Shown: one piece after another, positions 21,354 to 33,271 of the stretch
How positions within the stretch are numbered: position 1 is the stretch's first letter
How the letters are laid out: each line of letters begins with the position of its first letter
Source: Cristatella mucedo
Taxonomy: Eukaryota; Bryozoa; Phylactolaemata; Cristatellidae
Reading direction: 5' to 3'
DNA length: 64,000 nt
NCBI GenBank assembly: GCA_009760855.2
Contig: WPIO01000022.1
Coordinates: 4,781,001 to 4,845,000, forward strand
Notes under the pieces: model-generated
The model's database searches: none
What the model was told of the DNA's origin: nothing
What the model saw: only the letters and a program-made list of their open reading frames with translations
Program-made: the position numbers and the translations under genes

Positions 21354-23625
21354 TAATAATAATATAATAATAATAATAATGCACTTGATACAGCGCCCTC
21401 ATATAACTCAATCTCTCTCTACGCGCTTTAAAAAAAATTATTCATTTATATAGCGCCCCAAGAGAACCTAATCTCAATTCAGGCGCTTCACATATGCCTC
21501 GGGGCTCGAGCCCACGACCTCAAGAAAGACCTTGGTCGGGGCGAGCACCTTAACCGCTAGACCAAACCAGCTTACATTTGCTGCAAAGGGAAATGCAATT
21601 GAATGGTGAGTAAAATCATGCTTGTTAAACAAACAAAATGAATAACATGGTTAGGGGTGACATGCTCAGGGTCAGCATGCAAATGTGGTTAGTGGCAGCA
21701 TGCAGTGTCGGCACGAATAAGCACATCAAGGACGAATCACAGGGACCCACTAAATGCTGTCATAAATAGGTGTTTTTAAGTTCTTTTTTAATGTGGTCAG
21801 GTCAGGGGATGTTCTGACGCAGGTCGGGAGGGAGTTCCAGGCTTTGGAAGCATACGAACTAAATGCACGGTCTCCAAAGGATTTGAGGTTTGTACTGGGT
21901 ATTTGTAGACTTGGATTCCGAAAAGCAGATGGTACGATGCTTGGCCTAATGGGGGAGTATATCTGAGAGATAGGCTGGAGCCAAATAATGAAGTGACCTA
22001 AAAGTGAGCGACAAAACCTTGAAGTCGATCTGTTGCTTGACTGGTAGCCAGTGCAGGTCGGCAGGAAGTGGAGTAATGTAGCAACTGCGAAGCTCACGAC
22101 AGACAAGCCTAGCTGTCTGCGTTTTCTAGCTGAGTTTTGCACCAGCTGCAATCGCCTGATCGCACATGCCGGTAGGCCAGCGAGCAGTGAGTTGCATAAG
22201 TCGAGACGGGATGTCACGAATGCATGGACCAACTTGGACGTGATATCCTTATCTAAACAAGCCGGAATTTTAGCAATGTTATGAAGCTGAAAATAGGCTG
22301 ATTTGACTGTGGAGCTGATGTGGTCGTCTAACGAGAGGTCGCTTTGGAATATGACACCTAGATTTCGAGCTGATTCAACTGGAGATATGCTGGCAGAGCC
22401 AATTTTGAAAGTCAGCCTTTCCAATTTCTGAAGCACACTGGGTTTGCCCATGACTAATGAGTTAGTTTCATCATCGTTTATTTTAGGAAAATTTGCTGCC
22501 ATCGATTGCGGATGTCATCAATACATGCAATGCAGCAAGTGAGTTGAGAGAATTTGAGGTGCTCGAAGGCTGGGAGAGATCAAAGCAAAGGTACAACTGA
22601 GTGTCATTCGCATAGAAGTGAAAGCCTAGATTGTGCTTGGCAATCACATCAGCAAGAGGGAGAGTATAAACCGTGAAAAGAACCGGACCTAGCACGGAGC
22701 CCTGAGGTACCCCATATTTCAGAGGTACCTCAGATGATCTTTGTCCATTCACGTCAATACTCTAGAGAGTCTCCCACTGAGATAGGACCTGAACCACTGC
22801 AGAGCAGTGCCAGTGATGCTCAGGCAAGATGAGAGGTGCTCTAGAAGAACTTTGTGATCGATGGTATCGTAAGCTGCCGAAAGATCGAGCAAAACAGAGA
22901 CACTCTACCCATGTATCCACATATATCCAAACCTCACACCTTGCTAGTGAGTTTTGCTGGTCTGCCACGACCCGTTCCAGTGTCTTTGATAGGAATGGTA
23001 GAAGGGAGACTGGGTGGTAGTTGCTCAAGTTCTCTTGGTCTAGTGTAGCTTTCTTGAGAAGTGGCCTGACTACAGCTTTTTTGAAAGGTGCTGGGACATG
23101 ACCTGAGGCTGACATATTAATTATGTTAGTTATGCATGGCAGCAGCAGATCAATGCAACGTATGAGCAGGGCAGTGGGAATAGGGTCCAGAGGACTTGTC
23201 TTTTTTGATTGAGATACGAACTTCAGGACTAGATCACTAGTGACCTGCTTAAATGTAGACATTGAGGTGCAGCCAGGAATCAGGGAACAGCATTCTAGTG
23301 AGGATTTTGTCATTGCAGGGATGAATTCCCTGATCTTGTCTACTGCACAAAGAATCGAGAGAAGCGATCGGCTAGATCATCACAAGGATCATCAGGTAAG
23401 GAGCTAATCTGGGAGCGGTTGAGATGGTTTATCGTCAACATCAGCATTTTTGGATTGCGCACACGGTCCATTTTTTGCGACCAACTCAGCCAACTTGCTC
23501 TCACACTCATTGTGCTCCTGTGATGATACTGGCTAAATTCTCGTAACGATCTTGCTTGTTGCAGAGAGAGACGGTTGTAAAAAAAAGTTATATCGTAAAA
23601 ATACAGCTTGGGCGGCAACAATTAA
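21354..23625 (-). mobile_element. LINE copy 3, longest young copy, with nested SINE
   Basis: Read on the minus strand it covers the linker before the reverse transcriptase (NPKMLMLTINHL, about 23450), the start of RT (SQSKKTSPLDPIPTALLIRC), NYHPVSLLPFLSKTLERVV, KYGVPQGSVLGP, FYANDTQLYL and the C-terminus with AWNSLPTCV to about 21750. The 3' untranslated region, hairpin and (ATT)n follow. Several frameshifts separate the pieces, at about 22750, 22490 and 22120. A segment at about 22908-22962 is inverted relative to the rest, with neighbouring sequence lost. A SINE-B is inserted in the tail at 21432-21573. No intact product is possible. Confidence 0.9.
21432..21573 (-). mobile_element. SINE-B nested in LINE tail
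   Basis: The copy has a clear tRNA-like head (TGGTCTAGCGGTTAAGG as box A region, GTGGGCTCGAGCCC as box B region). Its tail hairpin arms are AAGCGCC and GGGCGCT, here fully complementary. It interrupts the LINE between GCAAATGTAA and the LINE's own AAAGCGC hairpin, which shows that SINE-B was active after this LINE copy inserted. Confidence 0.88.
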
Positions 23626-24400
23626 TAGCTGCATTGATGGTGCCGCAGATATAGATGGTATGGACTGTCCAACTCCCTGCCAGCTTCATACCAGGAAAGA
23701 CTGCAACCCATACAATACATTGCTGCAACGTCTGTGTTGTGCTCCAACCAAGATAGCTCAGCCAAGTCTGATTACCTCGTGTATACTACCGTTTTGTTAT
23801 GCATCTGACGCACTCATTCACGGGGCTTTAGTTACTAACCAATGGAAGCTGCAAGTCAGCTCCAACGCCTACCCACAAACAACTGTGCCAGTCCATCTCA
23901 GAGAAATAGCTGGCTGTTCAGCTCATGCTGTCTACTACTCACATGTCCGAATGCATTGCACATTCATAGATCATGAGAATTTGGGCCAAAACCTTAAGCA
24001 GCCAAAAATTTGACCCCAGTCATTCACCCTTTGATTTTGGCCGACACCAATTGTCATCTTGAGACCAAGAAAAAACCGTCCAAGTTACAGCCCAGTGCTG
24101 TAGCCAGCACATATGCAAGATTTATTAGAGCTCATATGCGTCTACGCTACTCCCTTTTCCTGTTTCCGAGACACAGCCTTTGCTGACTAGTCACATGCGA
24201 ATGAGGGGTCGTGATAGCCCTCAAATCACAGTGGAATATATCTTGTGGAATATGTCTGCTTCTCAGCCGCTCAGCACTCACAGCGTGTCGTGTTCGTAGC
24301 ACGACTCATCAAACTGCTGGAGCTCGTGAAAACCCCATAGGTAGACATCTACACGACAGCCATTACCCATAGTGGATTAACACTCATAATCTTACAGATG
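23626..24400. other. Unassigned sequence between two LINE copies
   Basis: An open plus frame of about 150 codons covers 23552-24013, but it shows no recognisable domain and starts inside the LINE copy on the other strand. I see no other feature. Confidence 0.4.
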
Positions 24401-26125
24401 GCTGCTCTGGGTGAGCAGGCATGGGCACGTCTCATCAGAGATGCTGACTTATCAAAGTTTAGAACACAAATGTCCTCAGGCCGAGCTGCTATCCTTCAAA
24501 AAGACAGTTGTTAACCACTCATTAAGAAGACTGCATCAGACCAGGAGAACTTCGGCAACTTCCACCCAGTCACCCTTCTGCCGTTCCTATCATAAGACAC
24601 TGGACTGCATAATGGCAGTACAGTTAAACTCGTGACATCAAAACTCCAGAATTCATTTTCAGTCAGATTTTAGAGCTAATAATTCCACCGAGTCAGCACA
24701 TGGCCAGTTTAATATGACCATTTTCAGAAATACTGAATCAGGTAGAGCCTCTCTGCGAGTAGTGCTAGTTCTCATCAGTGTTTGATCTCTTGGATCACAC
24801 AGTCGCTTTTGAGCACCTACCACCTTGCGTGAGCTTCACTGGAACTGCACTGCAATGGTTTAGGTTCTACCTCAAGCTGGAGATTTCAGAGGGGCAACAG
24901 TCATTTCGGAAGCCTTTAAAGCACGAGGTACAGTATCCTCTTTTCTGTTGCAGAAGTCGTAACCTCAATCTAGGTTTTTATTTTCAGGCATATGACACAG
25001 TTGTAGCTGTGCTTGGAGCCCTTCCAACTCATCGAGCTCACTGCACTATCGCTCAGCAAGTATTGCTGACATTTGCAATTGGATGGCAGCAAACTTTCTT
25101 GAATGAACTACGATGAAACCGACTTACTAGTAACGTGCAAACCTGATTTTATTCGGAAATTACAAAGCCTTGTCATCTGGGAATCGCGTTCCAAGCAACC
25201 TTTCACTAGATGACCACAACATAAGCTGCATAGTCAAGTTTGCCTACTTTCAGCAATGTAACACAGCAAAAATTCTTCCCTACTTAAGATAAGCATACCT
25301 TTTCCAAGCTGACGCAAGAGTTGTAACACCCCATATGTCTTTCCAAATTCAATATTCGCAAGTCTTCCTATTTGTAGTTTTGTTGTCTCTGACGTTACTG
25401 CCTGTGACGTTACGGTATGGCTATGTCACAGAACGATTGTGCTACATGTTTATTTTGAGCTGTTGGAGCAAAGACATTGTGCCATTGTTGGGCCCTGTCG
25501 TTGGCCGTGCCTGTCTACCCCCTCCCCTTGCACCTGGTGAGAGTGGATACAAAGTACACTATCTGAGCAAAATGATTCATACAGTTGATACAAAACTCTG
25601 CAGCTAAGCTTGTCTGTCGTGTTCGTCTCAACAACTGCTTCATCACAAAACTTCTCACCGACGTGCACTGAATTGACTTCCCATTCAGCAGCACGTTGAC
25701 TTCCTGTTTTTATCATTCACTTTAAGGTCATCTTAGCCTCTTGGGCTTCCCTAATCGAGCTACTTCCTACTCATCCATCTCATTTCAAGGCATCGTAACA
25801 TCCACTAGCCTGACTCAAGTCGTCTAGCTCTGCCTCTAACCGACCTCAAATAATTTGCCGAGACCGTGCATTCAGTTCGTATGCACAAAGAGCCCGGAAC
25901 TCACTTTGCGACTGCCGTCAATACATCCCCTGACTTGATAACATTTAACAAGAAAGTAAAAACCTGCCAGCTCATTGCAACATTTGCTCCGTCAGAGTGA
26001 ATGGTCCTTTTCGTGCTTTGCGTGAGCACTGACATGCTGTGCATGTTGTCCATAACCAACTGACGTGCTTCCTTTCCCGCACGTGTAACGCGCCTAGAAG
26101 ATTCTATTCTCCTAAAAATCATCGC
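24400..26125 (+). mobile_element. LINE copy 4, old and heavily mutated
   Basis: The nucleotide sequence follows the main LINE with many indels. It includes a FKKTVV-like segment (24495), a CCACCCAGTC..CCTTCTGCC segment (24562), GGCACTGC-like sequence before the fingers region, the catalytic box region near 24990 (GCATATGAC in place of GCAGATGAC), ITKLLTDVH (about 25640), GDRAFSSYA-like sequence (about 25870), AWNSL-like sequence and a worn hairpin tail at 26088-26120. Stops occur in all frames. Confidence 0.75.
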
Positions 26126-26179
26126 AGCTTACATTCCGAGTACAAAAATAGGCCGGGTTGGTAAAATATCGGTCTTGGC

Positions 26180-26365
26180 TGGATAGCCGCCACGAGAATA
26201 GCCTATAAAACTATAATAAAATAGCCTATACAAATTAAACTACAAATAAATATTATAAATTATAAATATATACTAAAAATAGCCAACTTTATAAATAATT
26301 GGCGTATTATTTATAATTTTTATTTTAGTTTTATATTTATATTTTATATATAAATAAAAATTTGC
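26180..26365. repeat. AT-rich tract
   Basis: About 185 bp composed almost wholly of A and T, with partial inverted repeats (AATAGCC..., TAAATAATTGG and CCAATAAAA). It may be an old transposon end or simple AT-rich DNA; I cannot tell which. Confidence 0.6.
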
Positions 26366-27149
26366 CAATAAAACTGCTGCTGCTATTTGCTGGGCTCGTG
26401 TTTCCCAGCATGGTGTTTGGGCTGCGGTGGCAGAGGCAGCAGCAGCAGCAGCATCGACGGCCAATCCTGAGATGATTTTCGACTGCAGCTCACTCGGCAG
26501 CAGCTTGCTCGGCCAGCATGCAGTGGTGCTCAGCCGAGGCCACTTGAGACATGCTAGGGATGCTGCAATGCTGCTCCGGGCCTTCAGGCTCTGCTATTGG
26601 CACGTGACACGAGAACACGACGGCACGTTTCCTCAGTGGCAAGTCTAGATAAATAAATCTCTTCGTTTTCTCCTGCAAACTTAATCGGTGCCGACGAAGG
26701 ACTAACTTGGGCACCGGTGCCTTATAAGTAAATCTGGAGTAAATCGGCCGATGGCTGGCTGCTAGATAAAACCAAGGAGGTCCAACTACCAATCGTGCAG
26801 CCCCACATTTCCAGAGTGCTGCGAGCGCAGGTCAACATTCTTTTGAATGCAGATCGACCGAAAGCGTCTGCCAGGGAGCTGAGAGAGCACCACACAAATT
26901 CTGCCTCGTGCATAGAGTGATACCAAATCCTTTGGCATGTATCAGCGCTACACCTACGTGCATGCGATTACCATAAATAACTGCACTCAGCAAGTTGGAC
27001 CTCATCGCTGAGGGATGAAAGGTGCATCGCCGTCGCTAAGAATGCTACAGCCAGACGTGCCTATACTCTCATAAAGTTTTCAAGCTACATTAGAAAGATA
27101 CAGTGTAGTTTCTAACAAAAATGTTGATTTTTTTTTTAAAGTTGAAACA
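26366..27149. other. No recognisable gene
   Basis: It contains a short CAG/GCA run at 26437-26455. Short open frames are present on both strands without recognisable domains. Confidence 0.4.
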
Positions 27150-27306
27150 AGCTGCCTCAACAGCCTCGTTGTATATCGGCAGATGAGCCTTAACAGCAAT
27201 CACAGCTGCTTGCAATTGGCAGCAAAGAATTTCCCACTGCAGGATTCGAACCCACGACCTCGGTGGTTAAGAGCAAGCACCTTAGCTCCTGGGCTAGCAC
27301 GGCCTT
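27150..27306 (-). mobile_element. SINE-C copy
   Basis: On the minus strand: GCCGTGCTAGCCCAGGAGCTAA as D-arm, GTGGGTTCGAATCC as a perfect box B, then GGGAAATTCTTTGCTGCC, a GATTGCTGTTAAGGCTC-like tail and GAGGCTGTTGAGGCAGCTTG. This head-to-tail order defines the family here. A poly-T/poly-A region lies next to its 3' end. Confidence 0.75.
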
Positions 27307-27774
27307 CTGCCCTTACGGGCGGTAGGCGATGCTCTGGTACATACATGTACACAATTCGGGTCTCAGCTGAGCTAAAAAGTACTGCGAGCCTCAGTTGGCC
27401 AGTGATGCCAATTCTGCTGATGCTGTGAAATTGCATTGCTCGGGTTTTGGGGTCTTTAACGCCGGAAAAACTCGAGGCTAACACAAAATAGCATGCATTA
27501 AGGATGCAGCCATCGTACTAGCTAAAAGCCATGACTATCCTGGCAGACTTCACCAGGGAAAGTGCACTCTGTTTGAAGTGGATATTTTGAAAGCCACAGC
27601 ATCACCCTAAATGGCTGCTCATGCCCAGATTTTTCACCGATTATAATCATAAAATTTGTATTAACATTTTTTCATTTCTACCCTTTTAATTAATAAAATT
27701 CTAATCTAAAATAATGCCATAATTTTCTTAAGTACAGTACCACCAAAGGCCGTGTGCGATGAGACTTCAAGTGG

Positions 27775-27845
27775 AAAATTTTGGCCCCGAACAGGGAGCA
27801 AACCTTTGGTTTTCGGCCTAGCTCCCCACCAACCGAGCTCTAAAG
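27775..27845 (-). mobile_element. tRNA-like segment, possible tRNA-Lys-derived SINE head
   Basis: On the minus strand, AGAGCTCGGTTGGTGGGGAG resembles a D-arm. CTCCCTGTTCGGGGCC resembles the T-arm and acceptor of tRNA-Lys. Box B is imperfect and the arms do not fold cleanly, so it is not a functional tRNA gene. Confidence 0.35.
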
Positions 27846-28196
27846 AACATATCGACAAGCATTTTTTATAACTTGAAAGACCATTTGTCACGTTCGAGCC
27901 GAATCCCGGTGCATTTTCTGAATGTGTGTGCATGTTTTCTTCTTGCAATTGCGTCTGCTGCTGTCTGCGAACAAGGACTATGTCTGCTGCTCGACTTAAG
28001 CATGTCGTGGCTGGTGAGGACAACTCTCGTGCAAGCCGTCAGCTACAGCACAGGCATGTACAATTGAGAATTGTGTTTTCCAACCTCGTATCTAGGTTTT
28101 TTGAATGAGTTTTCGAGCAACGCCGGCCTTTGCCGCCCTACCCCATATCTGAAATCCTGGTTGTCATTCGTGGAAGCTGTCTACAAACTTACTCAT

Positions 28197-29862
28197 CATA
28201 ATTATGTCATTAGCCTCAGGTCATGTCCCAGCACCTCTAAAAAAGGCTGTAGTCATGCCACTTCTCAAGAGAACTTGAGCAACTACCACCCAGTCTCCCT
28301 TTTACCATTCCTATCAAAGATACTGGAACAGGTCGTGGTGGACCAGCTGAACTCATATATTAAAACTTCAAACCTTGCTAGTAAGTTCCAGTCTGGCTTT
28401 AGAGCTAATGTCTCCACAGAGTCAGCATTGCTTAGGGTGCACAACGACCTACTTAGAAATGCAGACGTAGGTAGAGTCTCTCTGCTTGTCTCGCTCGATC
28501 TTTCGGCAGCATTTGATACTATCGATCACCAAGTTCTTCTAGAGCGCCTCTCATCTCGCCTGGGCATCACTGGCACTGCTCTGCAATAGTTCAGGTCCGA
28601 TCTCAGTGGGAGACGCCAGAGTATTGATGTGAATTGACAAAGATCATCTGAGGTACCTCTGAAATATGGGGTACCTCAGGGCTCCGTCTAGGTCCGGTTC
28701 TTTTCACGGTTTATACTCTCCCTCTTGCTGATGTGATTGCCAGGCACAATCTAGGCTTTCACTTCTGTGCGAATGACACTCAGTTGCACCTTTGCTTTGA
28801 TCCCTCCCAGCCTTCGAGCACCTCAAATTCTCTCGACTCCCTTGCTGCATGTATTGATGACATCCGCATATCGATGGTAGCAAATTTTCTTAAAATAAAT
28901 GATGATAAAACTAACTCATTAGTCATGGGCAAACCCAGTGTGCTTCAGAAATTGGAAAGGCTGATGCTCAAAATTGGCTCTGCCAGCATATCTCCAGTTG
29001 AATCAGCTCGAAATCTAGGTGTCATGTTCCAAAGTGACCTGTCGTTAGACGACCACATCAGCTCCACAATCAAGTCTGCCTACTTTCAGCTACATAACAT
29101 TGCTAAAATTCGGGCATATTTAGATAAGAATACCATGTCCAAGTTGGTCCATGCATTCGTGACATCCCGTCTCGACTTCTGTAACTCGCTGCTTGCTAGC
29201 CTACCGGCATGTGCAATCAGGCGATTACAGCTGGTGCACAACTCTGCAGCTAGGCTTGTCTATCGTGAGCGTCGTAGTTGCCACATCACACCACTTCTCA
29301 CCGACCTGAACTGGCTACCAGTCAAGCAATAGATCGACTTCAAGGTTTTGTTGCTCACTTTTAGGTCACTTCATTATTTGGCTCCAGCCTATCTCTCAGA
29401 TCTACTCCCCCACCAGGCCAAGCATCGTACCAATCGCTTTTCGGAATCTAGCAGTTTACCAATACCTCGTACAAACCTCAAATCCTTTGGAGACCGTGCA
29501 TTTAGTTCGTATGCTCCCAAAGCGTGGAACTCACTCCCAACTTGTGTCAGAACATCCCCTGACTTGACGACCACATTTAAAAAGAACTTTAAAATACACC
29601 TATTTAGGACAGCATTGAGTGAATTTCTGTGATTCGTCCTTCATGTGCTTATGCGTGCTGACACTGTGTATGCTGCCACTAACCACACTTGCATGCTGAC
29701 CCTGTGTATGTCACCCTTAACCATGTTATTCATGCTGTTTATCAAGCATGATATTACTCACAATTCAATCGCGTTTCCCTTAGCTGCAAATGTAAAGCGC
29801 CTAGAAGGAGATTGTTCTCTGAGGGCGCTTTATCAAGTGCATTATTATTATTATTACTATCA
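28197..29862 (+). mobile_element. LINE copy 5, most continuous copy of the RT to 3' end
   Basis: It runs without large gaps from a SGHVPAPLKKAVV-like segment through [101 protein letters not shown] and AWNSLPTCV. The 3' untranslated region, hairpin and (ATT)n follow at 29846-29862. Disabling changes include a TAG at about 28588 (Trp in other copies), TGA at about 28637 (Gly), a lost base near 28688, a TAG at about 29330 and an insertion near 29565. LDLSAAFDTIDH carries the first catalytic Asp (RT motif A). Motif C reads AND instead of ADD. Confidence 0.9.
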
Positions 29863-30164
29863 TAGTCTGTGATCCACTGGAGGTCCTGCTGCACATGTAT
29901 ATGTTAAGCCACTCCAATGGCTAGCTGGCTACAGCAGCATCTTTGGAATCTTAGGTTCTCGGAGGTTCGAGCCCTACTGCCGGTAGGACTATTGCTTGTT
30001 CATCAACACCATGTCATTATCAAAAAACCATCATTATGACCCAAGTGTGGCACAGTACAATGCTTGCCTTTTACAATCAAAACGATTTGATTAAGAAAAG
30101 CAGGTGGTACTCCACCACCATGCTAGATATTCAAAAAGAAGCTAAAAAAGGCAGTTGTTTGTCG

Positions 30165-30410
30165 CAGCATTTGGTTGGACCGTGTGATTTGTCCTTGGTG
30201 TGCTTATGGGCGCTGACACTGTGCATGCTACCACTAATTATATTTACATACGTTGACACTGTGCATGCTACCTCTACTAATATTATGCTTGTTGACATGC
30301 AAATGTTACCACTAACCACCATATGACCATGCTTCCTTTCAGCATAAGCCTAAGTGCCTAGAAAGAGATGAAGTTCTCTGAGGTTGCTATACAAATATAT
30401 TTTTATTATT
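30165..30410 (+). mobile_element. LINE 3' untranslated region and tail
   Basis: It shows the characteristic repeated phrases 'tgctgacactgtgcatgct' and 'ccactaacca', then AAGTGCCTAGAAAGAGAT and GTTCTCTGAGG and an AT-rich end. The coding part is missing. It is more diverged than the copies at 28.2 and 21.4 kb. Confidence 0.7.
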
Positions 30411-30419
30411 AATATTTTT

Positions 30420-30495
30420 GAGGTTGTGGACTCGAGCCATTCGGCATTTTAAAGCGCCCGGATAGTGATTAAGTTTTCTTATATTAAGCTATAGA
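30420..30495 (+). mobile_element. SINE-B fragment, diverged
   Basis: GAGGTTGTGGACTCGAGCC resembles the box B region. It is followed by AAAGCGCCCGGATAGTGATTA and GTTTTCTTATATTAAGC in tail order. Only the 3' half is recognisable. Confidence 0.5.
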
Positions 30496-30833
30496 AACTA
30501 AATATATATTTTAGTAGAAATATTTATTGGAAAGCTAGGAAAAACACTGAATCTAAAATAGTGCCCAAAATGCCGTCGCCAGGCCAATGTTATTGCACTC
30601 ACAAAGTGGAAAGCCTCACCGCATCAATCGGCTCGGCCAGCATCTCCCCTGCTGCTCCTACACACGGAATAGAGGTGTCATAATCCAAATTGCCAAAATG
30701 ACCACTCTCTATTTGACCTCATCAACTCCACAGTCAAATGTGCTTCTATTGGTAGACGATATTAAACAATGTGGACACATTTAGAAAGTTTACCACAGTA
30801 AAGTTAGTCAAGTATCTGTGATGTCCCTCCCGT

Positions 30834-30978
30834 CTAGCTGGTTTGGTCCAGTAGTTAGGGTGCTCGCCCCGACCAAGGTCTAGCCGAGGTCGTGGGCTCG
30901 AGCCCTGAGGCATATGTGAAGTTCCTGAATAGAGATCAAGTTCTCTTAGGGCACTTTACAAATGAATTATATTTATTT
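30834..30978 (+). mobile_element. SINE-B copy
   Basis: The order is AGCTGGTTTGGTCCAGTAGTT (box A region), AGGGTGCTCGCCCCGACCAA, GAGGTCGTGGGCTCGAGCCC (box B) and then CCTGAATAGAGATCAAGTTC and TCTTAGGGCACTTTACAAAT. The first hairpin arm is mutated (AAGTTCC instead of AAGCGCC). An AT-rich tract of about 130 bp follows. Confidence 0.85.
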
Positions 30979-31125
30979 AGACTATGTATTAATTAATAAT
31001 CAATGAATTATATATATTTATTGTTTATGTTATATATATATATTATTTGCATTTATTTTTTAATATATTTACTTATTGTTATTTATTTATTTGTGGTTTT
31101 TATTTATTTATTTAGACTTGTCACT
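30979..31125. repeat. AT-rich tract
   Basis: TATT/TTTA-rich low-complexity DNA next to the SINE-B 3' end. It may have grown from the SINE's terminal repeat. Confidence 0.7.
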
Positions 31126-31134
31126 GTCTTCTTG

Positions 31135-31640
31135 CTGATTTTCCTGCCAGTGCTATGCGTAGATTAAGCAAAACTCGGCAGCTAGGCTTGGCTGTCTTAA
31201 ACGTGCCCACTGCCACACTACACCACTTCTCTCAGACCTGCACTAGCTTCCAATCAAGCGGCACATCGACCTCAAGGTCCCACTACTCACATGCAGGCTC
31301 CTGCATTTTCTTGCTCCGGCATACTAACATGAAATACTTACTCTTCAGGCTTGCCATAGTACTACCTGACAGCCTCAAATCATTCGGCGACAATTCCTTT
31401 AGTCTCCATGCATTTAAACTCTAGAAGTCTTTACGGACAGACATCACGACATCCCCTGACTTAGCGACATTTCAAAACGAAGCGAAAACCCCACCAGTTT
31501 CTCACATGCTCATCTGCTAATGCATACTGCAATCTGTGCATGTTACTATCACTATCAGTTGATAAGTTTCCTTCCCAGCCCATGTGAAGGTTCCATTAAA
31601 AGATCCAGTTCTCTTAGGATGCTATGCAGATGCATTGTTA
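31135..31640 (+). mobile_element. LINE C-terminal and tail fragment, old
   Basis: CAGCTAGGCTTGGCTGTC, CCACTTCTCTCAGACCTGCA, CCTCAAATCATTCGGCGAC and CATCCCCTGACTTAGC match the C-terminal coding part of the main LINE in order. A worn tail (AAGGTTCCATTAAAAGATC, GTTCTCTTAGGATGCTATGC) ends near 31640. It is disrupted throughout. Confidence 0.7.
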
Positions 31641-33170
31641 ATATAATTACAAATTTGCATCCCTTCATCGAGATTGGTTGGCTAGCTATTTCAAGGAAAA
31701 CTCGTTGTTTGGACCTAGGAAATTTTGCTCGTTGTTCTGAAGAACTCACATTTGTTACTACCATAGTCTCAGTTGATTTCGTGTGAAGAACATTTAAGCT
31801 CCTAAAAATTTGCCTTACCCGAAGCATCACAATCATAACCTTCAAGAAATTTGCTCAGCTGTAAGGGTCCAACAATTTTTGAAAGAGGGCCAAGGGGATA
31901 GGTTGGGAGGTGGAGATGTTTCATAAAACTACTTTGAAGGCTCGTGACAACTAAACGCTTTATCTGCGTATGCGGCAGCAGCAGCGAGCCGGATAATAAT
32001 GACAGAAGGCTACCAACCCGCAAACATAAACGACCGGTCACTAAAAAGGCACATTGAAAACCACTTACAGCAAGCAACTCGCTGACAACAGTTAGCAATG
32101 CATTTTAGTTAGCACCCATCATGCCTTCAAGCATTTGAGACCCTAAAGCACGTGCGCAGCAATCCAGCTCAGCTAACGCGCTACACCCAGCACGTGAACA
32201 GCCATTATGGAGTATGCACGTGCGTACTTACGAAGAAAATTCCAATACACGACCTGCTCAACGAACGCGCAGCTTACTTGGTATGACACGCTCTGTCGAC
32301 CAAGCCGGGTATCAAGCCCAGGAACGAGTTAACGTGAGCACGAGTGTTTGGAAACACGGTGCTCGGCGATCCTTTGCTACCTATCGCAGCCTCGGTTCAG
32401 TAGAATGGTGTTTCCGCCTGCGCGCGCCGCCAGCCCGACTGAATCAAAGCTTGTAAAACCATGATCATACTTTGACCGAACTCATTAATACAGTTTGATC
32501 TTATTATTCCTTTGAAGCTCTGCAGCCAGCTCCCATTCAGATTGCACAGTGCGCTTTTGAAGCTACACAGCCCGTCTTCCTTTTAGTTGTAGTACCATTC
32601 CTTTGATGCTTTCGGTCACTATTACTACTACTTGCTTAAAGGAGCCGATTTTTGTAGTGCCCATGCGCTATGAATATGACTACTTCCTTTTGTCTCCTAC
32701 ACGCACACAGTAATCTATCGCCACCAAAGCTAGTCCAAGGTTGCCTGCAGCCATGACGGATTCTCGTCCTAATCATGAGGATATTTAATCCAAAGGTAAA
32801 TTTGTGTGTGCACATTATACAAGCTTGTTTCTTTTCTTCAATCAGTTTGAGATTGCCTCTAAGCTTCTTCACTGCTATGAACTCAAACTGTGGAATCAAG
32901 ATGACGAAATTAGTCTTGCTCCTTTGCCAGAAGAACCAAAATGTAGTTGAACTACTTACTCATCCTTCGTGCGTGCATCGATTATGTCACAAAGCAAACG
33001 TGAGCACGTCCGGATTTCGGCGTCATGCACACACATTAAGCATTCCGATAAGGAATGTCGCCTTAAAAAGTGTCTTTGAAGGCGGAGTATTCGATGCCGA
33101 ATGCATCTGTAGGTCAGCCTGCTGCCCTTCGTCAGTTAAAGGGCTGTGCGCAGACTTCTCATTATCCTCA
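31641..33170. other. No recognisable gene
   Basis: This is unassigned intergenic DNA. A CpG-richer patch at about 32140-32440 holds an 80-codon open frame with no recognisable domain; it could be a promoter or a small exon, but nothing proves it. Confidence 0.35.
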
Positions 33171-33182
33171 CTATCTCAATAC

Positions 33183-33184
33183 AT

Positions 33185-33216
<32 letters not shown>

Positions 33217-33229
33217 TAGATGTTATATA

Positions 33230-33271
<42 letters not shown>

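Noticed and set aside
23552-24013. 153-codon plus-strand open frame as a gene
   Set aside because: It starts inside LINE copy 3 on the opposite strand, has no recognisable domain and lacks support from splice signals.
27775-27845. Retroviral-type primer binding site complementary to tRNA-Lys
   Set aside because: The plus-strand CCCCGAACAGGGAG resembles one, but no LTR, polypurine tract or gag/pol remains are nearby. A tRNA-derived SINE head explains it better.
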